A stretch of 64,000 nucleotides of DNA from Megasphaera sp. AM44-1BH (GTDB taxonomy: Bacteria > Bacillota > Negativicutes > Veillonellales > Megasphaeraceae), in contig NZ_QSFA01000002.1 in NCBI RefSeq assembly GCF_003467125.1, positions 186,001 through 250,000 of the forward strand. Reading direction: 5' to 3'. Shown here one piece after another: positions 17,440-26,000 of this stretch; position 1 is the first letter of the stretch, and each line of letters starts with the position of its first letter. The translations under genes were made by a program, and so were the position numbers. The notes under the pieces were generated by a model. That model searched no databases, was not told the origin of the DNA, and saw only the letters and a list, made by a program, of their open reading frames with translations.

Positions 17440-17458
17440 TAATAGGGGACACCTATTA
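17440..17458. promoter_or_regulatory. Candidate LysR operator
   Basis: Palindrome TAATAGG-N5-CCTATTA directly upstream of the LysR start codon. It contains a T-N11-A core (ATAGG...CCTAT), the general LysR-box form. Confidence 0.55.
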
Positions 17459-17623
17459 CTGATAAAATATTTCTTATTAGAAAAGTAACTCGTTTTATGA
17501 TACTATAACCGCATAGGCAGGTCAATGAATGTATGATGGACAGACTTATTGGATACCTAAAAATATGCAGTGCTGTCTCATCGACTTTATCTATTATATG
17601 ATGCCTGATGAGGGGGAATAGTC

Positions 17624-18820
17624 ATGAGTACGAGTCATCTTACCACTGAGTTGTGCCGGGCGGGGGAACATGAACTGGCCAAGGAAATAGCGGAATCGGT
17701 ATCGGTTCCGAAAGTCATTCCTATTTATATGAGCAGCGTCTTCAGCTTCGACGATGTGCCTACGCTGGACAGCGTTTATGAAGGCAAAAAATCCGGCTAT
17801 GTGTACAGCCGCATGGCAAATCCGGGCCTTGATGCGGCTCAGGATGTACTGCGGGCTGCTGAAGGCTCCGATGGGGCTATCGTCTTCAGTGCCGGCATGG
17901 CAGCTATTATTACGACTATCATGAGCAATGTAAAAAGCGGCGATCATATCGTATCGTCCCCGGTCCTGTATGGCGGTGTCTACGATTATTTTGCCAATGA
18001 ACTGCCGAGGTGGGGTGTAACCGTTGATTTTGTCGATTTTGATACAGAAGATATAGAAGCCCATATCAAACCAAATACGAAGCTTGTCTATACGGAAACG
18101 ATAGCCAATCCGCTCATGGAAGTCACGGATATCCGCAAAGCGGCAGCTGCCGCTCATGCGCATGGGTGCAAGCTCGTCGTAGATAATACCTTTGCCACAC
18201 CGGTCGTCTGCCGGCCACTGGAACTGGGTGCCGATATCGTCGTCTACAGTGCTACCAAGTACCTGGGCGGACATAGTGATTTTACGGGCGGTGCCGTCTG
18301 CGCTGGTGCAGCAGATATTGCCAATATTCAGAAATATGCTACGTTATACGGTGACCTCCTGAGCCCCTTTGATTCGTTCCTCCTGACGCGCAGCATGCGC
18401 ACTCTGGAACTGCGTGTCCGCCAGCACAGTGAAAATGCCCTGAAAGTGGCTCAGTTCCTGGAACAGCATCCCAAGGTGGAAAAAGTATATTATGCGGGCC
18501 TTGAAAGTTCGCCGTATCATGACCGGGCCATTTCCCAGTTTACCGATGCCATGTGCGGCGGCATGGTGAGTGCTGACATTGCCGGTGGTGCCAAAGGGGC
18601 GGAAGATTTTATTGCCGCCTGCCAGTACATCAAATTCGTACCGAGCCTGGCCAGCTTCTCGACGACGCTGTCCTATCCGGTCAAGACCAGCCATCGGGCC
18701 TATCCGCCGGAAGAACTGAAGAAATGCGGTATCTCTGCCAGCATGATCCGCTTCTCCATTGGCATAGAACATGCTGACGATATCATTGCCGATATGGACC
18801 AGGCGCTCAGCAAAATCTGA
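17624..18820 (+). CDS. Cystathionine/methionine gamma-lyase family PLP enzyme
   Basis: 398-residue Cys/Met-metabolism PLP enzyme. YSRMANPGLDAAQDVL, SAGMAAI and the Schiff-base lysine in YSATKYLGGHSDFTGG (about residue 211) are hallmarks, and SLASFSTTLSYP near the C-terminus fits the family. Candidate reactions are cystathionine gamma-lyase, methionine gamma-lyase and O-acylhomoserine sulfhydrylase. In Pseudomonas methionine gamma-lyase a cysteine follows LYG; here the sequence is LYGGVYDYF, which weakens that assignment. It sits alone, divergent from a LysR regulator, with a terminator behind, which suggests a catabolic or inducible role. Confidence 0.85.
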   Translation: MSTSHLTTELCRAGEHELAKEIAESVSVPKVIPIYMSSVFSFDDVPTLDSVYEGKKSGYVYSRMANPGLDAAQDVLRAAEGSDGAIVFSAGMAAIITTIMSNVKSGDHIVSSPVLYGGVYDYFANELPRWGVTVDFVDFDTEDIEAHIKPNTKLVYTETIANPLMEVTDIRKAAAAAHAHGCKLVVDNTFATPVVCRPLELGADIVVYSATKYLGGHSDFTGGAVCAGAADIANIQKYATLYGDLLSPFDSFLLTRSMRTLELRVRQHSENALKVAQFLEQHPKVEKVYYAGLESSPYHDRAISQFTDAMCGGMVSADIAGGAKGAEDFIAACQYIKFVPSLASFSTTLSYPVKTSHRAYPPEELKKCGISASMIRFSIGIEHADDIIADMDQALSKI

Positions 18821-18897
18821 TAGAGGTCTGAGCTGCAGTAGAAAAATTTGAGGTTTTAAGATTTCACTAAAAATTGAACCATTCATACGTAAAGAGT

Positions 18898-18932
18898 AAA
18901 AGAGATTGTCTTCGAAGGACAATCTCTTTTTT
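18898..18932 (+). terminator. Intrinsic terminator after the gamma-lyase gene
   Basis: 13-bp perfect stem AAAAGAGATTGTC (18898-18910) / GACAATCTCTTTT (18918-18930) ending in six T. Confidence 0.9.
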
Positions 18933-18935
18933 CAA

Positions 18936-19368
18936 TTTGTGCTGTCTATATTATCATTGTTACCATACTGTCCATTCAAGAAAAACATAATATAAAAAAT
19001 ATAAATAATGCAAATAAGATATAGAAAAAGTCAATAAATTTGTGACAAATACTGATATTTGGTATATGATAGAGATATAGAATCAGTTGTTACTTTATTT
19101 ATTGATAAGTAACAAGAAGTTATTTGGCGATGAATTATTGGGAATTACGTGAATCCATATAATGAAGTTATACCTGAACCGGTCAAAAATTGTCCATTGG
19201 GGGGGGACTTTACACTTTGGTGATGATATCGCCAGTATCGGAAAATAACGAACGGGTTTGAATGTTAGACCAGGACCAGAAAATGGCATAGCGCACCATG
19301 GAAGGCTTAATAAAGAAACAAAGTGTAATGATTAAACAGCGTGTTAGTAAGAAATAGGAGTGTATACA
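18936..19368 (+). other. Gene-poor region with a promoter and a long leader or degenerate sequence
   Basis: About 430 bases without a credible gene. A promoter-like pair GTGACA (19042-19047), 17 bp, TATGAT (19065-19070) would give a transcript with about 290 untranslated bases before the relB-like start. The leader contains a run of eight G near 19200 and short frames broken by stops (for example one ending DDIASIGK, another containing RPGPENGIAHHGR), which suggests either a structured RNA or a decayed gene. I recognise neither. Confidence 0.35.
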
Positions 19369-19548
19369 ATGGCACAGACGACGATTTGCATCCGTTTGGA
19401 TGAGAATTTGAAGAAAGAATTTGAACAGTTTTGTAGTTCTACAGGGATGAGTATGTCAACAGCGATTAATATTTTCATTATGAAATCCGTACGGGAACAA
19501 CGGATTCCCTTCGATATTACAGCCAAGGACGAGACGAAGAAATCGTGA
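19369..19548 (+). CDS. RelB/DinJ-family antitoxin (orphan)
   Basis: 59-residue ribbon-helix-helix protein. MAQTTICIRLDENLKKEFEQFC and GMSMSTAINIFI are the beta strand and helices typical of DinJ/RelB antitoxins, which neutralise a RelE/YafQ-type mRNA interferase and repress their own promoter. AGGAG lies eight bases before the ATG. No toxin gene follows: 20 bases downstream an SD-like GGTGGTG precedes an ATG with only five codons before a stop. It is therefore an orphan antitoxin, or its partner is elsewhere. Confidence 0.8.
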   Translation: MAQTTICIRLDENLKKEFEQFCSSTGMSMSTAINIFIMKSVREQRIPFDITAKDETKKS

Positions 19549-20011
19549 CTTTTGTAAGCGGGTGGTGCGATGTATGATAGCCATTAAATTAATAATACCA
19601 CAATAATACCATATTATAGTTAAACATTCAGCTTAGAAACCACTATAATACCATAATATACAGGGAAAAAGAGCATTTTATGAAATTTTCCATCAGGCAA
19701 TTTCATAAAATGCTCTTTTTTTTATAAATTTTTTATGCAATATTTTATTAATATGTTGTGCATACGACATATAGATTATTTATCATAAAATGAATAAATA
19801 TATCGTAACAAAACGATGTAATGACAGCTGTAAACGAAAGCAAAATGGCTAAATGAAGCCTTTTCATTATATAAGATACGTGCTATAATTCCTTAGCCTT
19901 AAAATTGTATAATACGTATAAAAATGCAATAAATGAGAGGAGGTACAATAAAAAACTATAGAATACCTGTGCGTGTTATAAAATCGTTACAAACAAAGGA
20001 TGCGTAATTTC
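19549..20011 (+). other. AT-rich intergenic region upstream of the autotransporter
   Basis: No full gene. It contains three ATAATACCA repeats (19592, 19603 and 19645), a long terminator hairpin (19666-19724), then about 290 bases of AT-rich DNA that must hold the autotransporter promoter. A near-perfect SD (AGAGGAGGT, 19936-19944) has no ordinary start codon at the right distance; see findings. Confidence 0.4.
19666..19724 (+). terminator. Strong intrinsic terminator with 22-bp stem
   Basis: A perfect 22-bp stem (19666-19687 with 19699-19720; arms begin AAAAAGAGCATTTTATG), 11-base loop and eight T. It isolates the antitoxin region from the autotransporter. Confidence 0.92.
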
Positions 20012-23000
20012 ATGAACAAAATATTTAAAGTCATCTACAGCAAAACAAAACATTGTTACGTTGTCGTTTCAGAATTGGCTAAAAGTCACTGCAAAACGGC
20101 AGGTAGTCATACGGCAAGAAATAAAACAGCATTGACGGCAGCAGTGCTGCTGGCGTTAGGCGCTTTTTCGTTTGCAGGGATGCCAGTGGCGCAGGCGGAT
20201 GCGGATGCGCATAATAACGATTTTATAGGAGCCAATGATTACTACTGGTATTGGGATGCGAAAGCAAAGAAGTGGGAACAGCAGACATATCGTGACGCTT
20301 TGATTGGACATCTCCCACGGAAGAATCTGCCGAACAATGAAGGAGCTGGAGCCAAGGAAACAGGTTCAGTTGCAGCAGGCTTATATGCACAGGCAGGAAT
20401 GCAGACCGTTACCATCGGCAATCGCAATGCAGGTCAGTCAAGGGGCAGTGTATTCATCGGCGAACATAGCGGGTATGATGATAAAGCTAGTAATGTACCA
20501 AAGGGCTCGAGTAATAACTATGTGACTTCTGTTGGTTTCCAGTCTGATGCAACAGGCTGGGGCTCCATTGCAATTGGTTCCAATGCAACAGCAGAGAATA
20601 CAAAGAAGACTGACACTGCAGTAACAATGACAGGAAACACGGATGAAGATAAGAAGAACGGCATTTATGAAATAGAGAAAAATCCGACGATTGACGGCGC
20701 TTCTGTCGCTTTAGGCTACGGTGCTCATTCAAAAGATGGCAACATCGCCATTGGTGCGTACTCTGAGGCAACTACGGATCTCAGTGCCGATACCAGTGAC
20801 AAAGCGAAATCCTATTTAACAGGAAAGACTGCAACGTCCTATGTATCCGTAGGCAATAAGGAAAAACAGCTACAACGCCGCATCACCAATGTCGCTGACG
20901 GTGCCGCTGATTCTGATGTAGCTACTATTGGGCAGCTGAAAAAAATGTCTGAGAAAGCAGGTGTCTACAATGAAGGCTGGGGCATTAAGATTGGCGACTA
21001 CACGAAGAAAGATGCCAATGGAACTGAGACCACAGTGAAAAACGCCATCAGTGTAGATCGCAACCTGGGAACGAATTTGGATACGACAGGGCATGTACAT
21101 CTGGATGTCAGCAAGACAGGATTAGTTCTCGGTACAGTTGTGGATGGAGCACCAGGAACAGACGTGGATTTGCATTATGGTGCTACCGGTGATTATGCGG
21201 TAACTGTTGGTGGCGGTGCAAATACTGCTTCAGGAAAAGCGAGCGTTGTTATTGGTGGCTCTGGAAATACAGCATCCGATGAAGCAGCTGTATCCAGCGG
21301 TGGTAGTTCTAATGTAGCTTCTGGTAGTTTTGCATCCGTCTATGGCGGCTTTGATAATAAAGCCAGTGGAACATATGCATCGATTTTTGCCGGAGCGCAG
21401 AACAAGGCGTCCAATATGTGGACAACCGTTGGTGGTGGTGCATTAAATGAAGCCAGCGGAACATATGCGTCCATCTGGGGCGGATATGGGAATAAGGCAA
21501 CTGATGAGTTTGCATCCGTCTATGGCGGCGTGGCAAATTCTGCTTATGGTACATATTCCGCCATTTTAGGTGGTGGTTCCAATAAAGCTGGATCGGAAGC
21601 AGTTGTTAGTGGTGGCTTAGGTAATGAAGCAGCAGGCTTAGGAAGTGCTGTTGTTGGTGGTGAAGCCAATATTGTGACAGGAGCCAATGCCACTGCTTTA
21701 GGCGGTACTAAGGGAAGTGTTAATGGTGTTGCCTCAGTGGGAATCCTTGGCGGTTCGACTGGAATGAATGCTCCCTTAACTTTAGCTGCAGGGTATCAGT
21801 CTACTGTAACTGACACAGGTGTTACGAGTACGCCCATTTCTGAAGAAGATTATAACAAAATCTTAGAAGCAGGTGGTACACACCCAGGACTTCTTGTGGG
21901 CAGTGGGGACCCTGACAATCCTACCTTTAAGATTCTTGATCATTTTGCTACTGCTGTTGGTTATCAGGCAACGGCTGATGAAGCACAGACAGTGGCTTTT
22001 GGTCATGATAAAGGTGATACGTACTATGGTACAACTACCTATACATGGAAGCAGAAGGCCACAGTCAAAGATGGCCATTATTACACTGAATACGGCGAAG
22101 AAATTGATGAAAAAAGTTATAAGTCTTTAATGAATGCTGATGGCACATGGAATGACTATAGCCAGCCAATAGCAACGATTGAAAAAAAGGAATATGATTC
22201 TGCCTACTACAACCGCCTTGTCAAAGCAGCAGATGGCATTGAAGACCATGATGCTGTTGTCATGGAACAGCTGAAAAATGCTTCTGATGTGGGCAGTAAG
22301 ATCAAAGTCTATCAGACGGATGAAAATGGAAACATAAAGTTTGATAAAAACAACAACCCCATTGAAGATACAAGCGCTGAGGCAGAAACAAAGAAAACGG
22401 CTGCACAGAAAGCTAGTGAAGATGCTTGGGGCAGCGCAATCGGTACCGGCAAGGTGGTGGATCCTAATGCAAAGGACAAAGATAGCAACGGGTCTGGACA
22501 GCTCGTCACTGGCGGCACGGTCTATAATGCCCTTCAGCAGCAGAAAACGGATTTGACGGATGCTTTATCTGTCAATGCCGGTTGGGGTATTGATGTTGAT
22601 AAGACAAAAAATAATACCATCAGTGTCAAGCACAACCTGAGCTCGGGGGACTCAGCGTATGCTGATACCGATGCTACAGGCCTCATTCTGGGCGGTTCCA
22701 TCAAGGAAAGAAAGGCTGATAAGAAATACGGCGCAGCAACTGCATCTTCTGTAATCGTGGGGGCTCAAAATGCCCTGGCTTCCAACGATAACAGCGTTGT
22801 TGTCGGTGGATTGGATAATGTTGCTTCCGGAGCCAATTCCACCGTTGTTGGCGGCGACAATAATAAGGCAAGCGGAAATCAGTCTGCCGTATTCGGCGGA
22901 CGCGATAATACAGCTTCGGGAATTACCTCAACAGCAAGTGGTGGTATCATGAATGTCGCTAATGGCCAGAATTCAACTGCTGTTGGTGGTACTTTCAATT

Positions 23001-26000
23001 ATGCATTAGGAACTGGGGCAACGTCTGTTGGCGGTTATGGTAAAGATTATACTACTGGTTATAACAGCAGTGTCAATGGCAGCTATTCAGTCGGTATAGC
23101 AGGTGGTTCTACAGGTGATAAGGCAGATTATTCATTGGCTGCCGGCCGCCAGGCTGTGGTAACCACGGAAAATGGCACGGCTGTCGGCTATCAGGCTACA
23201 ACCGATGAATCCGGGACAATCTCTTTTGGCCATGACGCTGGTGATGTATCCGGATATACAGTAACCTGGAAACAGCGGACCGACGGCAAGACCAATGCAG
23301 ATCTTACGACCAATGACTATACCCAGGCTCCGGAAGCTGTAACAGCTACTACTTATACAGATTCCTACTACAACCGTCTGGTCAAAGTGGCTGAGGGCCA
23401 GGATGACCATGATGTGGTAGTGGTGAAACAGCTGAAGCAGTATGCCCAGAAAGATGCGGGCAATATCGGTAGCAACATCAAGGTTTATACGACGGACAAA
23501 AACGGCAATTCCGTTGAGGATACAGATGCATCCACAGCGGCTCAAAAAGCGAATGAAAACCTCTGGGGCACAGCTATCGGCACGGGCAAGATTGCTGATT
23601 CCAAAGCAACAAACGCTGCCGACAACGGTTCTCAGCAGCTGGTTACCGGTGGCACGGTCTACACCTACAACGCTCCGGTTGCAGAATCTGGCAAGACGCT
23701 AAACTATGTTTCTGCAGATAAAACGACAGGCCAGAACCTGACTGCTCTTGACACCCAGGTAAAAGCCAATGCGGATACCCTGAACGATTCGACCCACAAT
23801 ATCAAGTACTACTCTGTCAACAGTACGAATGCTCCTACCTTTGGCCTTAATGTCTACACCAATGAAAAAAATGACGGAGCAAGTGGCAGAGCCAGCCTGG
23901 CCGCCGGCTTTATCACCCATGCGGATGGCTTGGCTTCTACGGTAGCCGGTTCCTATTCCGGTATTTACAATAAGGGAACTGTATCAGGCACTGATTTCCG
24001 CGGAGCGGCAGCGCTGTCCCTTGGTACGGTCAATATCAACAGGAATATGGACACAACAAAGCCCTACAGCGGCGTCGCCAACAGCCTCATCGGGCAGGCG
24101 AATGTGACCACGGATTCCAACGCGGCCATCATCCTGGGTGCAGGCAACACAGTCAAGGACTCCTATCGGACTATCAGCAACTTGAATTTGTCAGGAGATA
24201 TGACAGCTGCACTGAAGGAAGCCGTTCCTGGGAGTGGCGGTCAGGTCATGGTCATGGGCGGCGGCAACTCTGTTGAAAATGCCTATATGACCCAGGTCAC
24301 CGGCGTTGGAAACACCGTTACCGGCAGCGGCGATGCCTATGATGCGGATAAATCTTCTCAGCTGAACTATGTGGAAGGGTTCTACACCACCCTGACCAAC
24401 GGGAAGAATGACTACCTGATCGGGGCTCACAATACCGTAACCGGGGACAGCACCGATACGAACAAGTCCAATATCGTCTTTGGGGATAATCACACCCTGA
24501 CGAATACAAAGAACAATATTATTGTGGGTTCCGCTGATAATGTGGATACTACGACCGTTTCTGACGTGGTCTCCATCGGCCATAATGCAAAAGTGACCAA
24601 AGAAGGTGGCGTGGCTATTGGCAGCGGTTCTGAAGCAACGACAGCAGCCGGTGTTGCCGGGTATGATCCCACTGGTGCAACAGCAGATACTACAGCTGCA
24701 TGGACGTCCAAGAAGGCGGCTGTATCCGTTGGTACAGCAGATGAAACTCGTCAGATTACTGGCGTGGCTGCTGGTAAAGAGGAAACCGATGCCGTCAACG
24801 TCGCACAGTTGAAGAAACTGAACGGCATGAAGGCTAATGTGAATGCAGATAACATCGGGAAGAACCTGAATCATAAAGCAGATGGCACAGCTGTCACGGA
24901 TGAAGATAAGACAGTCAATGAAAACGCCTGGGGTGCAGCTATAGGTACGGGCAGCATCGCAGCTGATAACGGTCAGCTGGTAACAGGCAAGACGGTCTAT
25001 GCGTACAACAAACCGGTCGCAGCCGAAGGAAAGACACTGAACTATATTTCTGACACCATGACGACAGGCCAGAACCTGACTGCTCTGGATACACAGATCA
25101 AGACGAATGCCGATAATATTGGTACGAATACGACGAACATCTCGAACAATACAGAAAACATCACGAACCTGAAGAACCTGTCGAATATCACCGAAGCAGG
25201 TCAGACCGTCATCAAGAACCTGGCCAAAGGTTCAATCGGAATGGAAGACGGCAGCCACACGAGCGTATCCCATAGGGATGTGAATGGGGTTGAAACCTAT
25301 AAGGTGGATGTGACAGTTGATGGTCAGGTAGCTGAAAATAATACGGGAATCGTCAATGGCGGTACGGTCTATAGTGCTTTGCAGGATGTCAAAAATCAGA
25401 CGAGTGCGGATTTGGCAAACAAGGCCAATGTGGATGCCTCCAATATCGGGAAGAACCTGAATCATAAAGCAGATGGCACAGCTGTCACGGATGAAGATAA
25501 GACAGTCAATGAAAACGCCTGGGGTGCAGCTATAGGTACGGGCAGCATCGCAGCTGATAACGGTCAGCTGGTAACAGGCAAGACGGTCTATGCGTACAAC
25601 AAACCGGTCGCAGCCGAAGGAAAGACGCTGAACTACGTTTCTGACACCAAGACGACAGGCCAGAACCTGGGCAGTCTCGATGCACAGGTAGGCACAAACA
25701 CCGGAGATATTTCCAACCTGAAAAACCTGTCCAATATTTCTTCTGCCGGGGAAACTGTCATCAAGAAACTGGCCAAAGGTTCAATCGGGATGGAAGACGG
25801 CAGCCACACGAGCGTATCCCACCGGGATGTGAATGGCGTCGACACCTACAAGGTGGATGTGACAGTTGACGGTCAGGTAGCTGAAAATAATACGGGAATC
25901 GTCAATGGCGGTACGGTCTATAGTGCTTTGCAGGATGTCAAAAATCAGACGAGTGCGGATTTGGCAAACAAAGCCAATGTGGATGCTTCGAATCTCACCC

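Noticed and set aside
19150..19330. Fragments resembling a degenerate gene upstream of the antitoxin
   Set aside because: The frames are broken by stops in all three phases, and the weak resemblance to a small DUF domain is within chance. It is recorded only as unexplained sequence.
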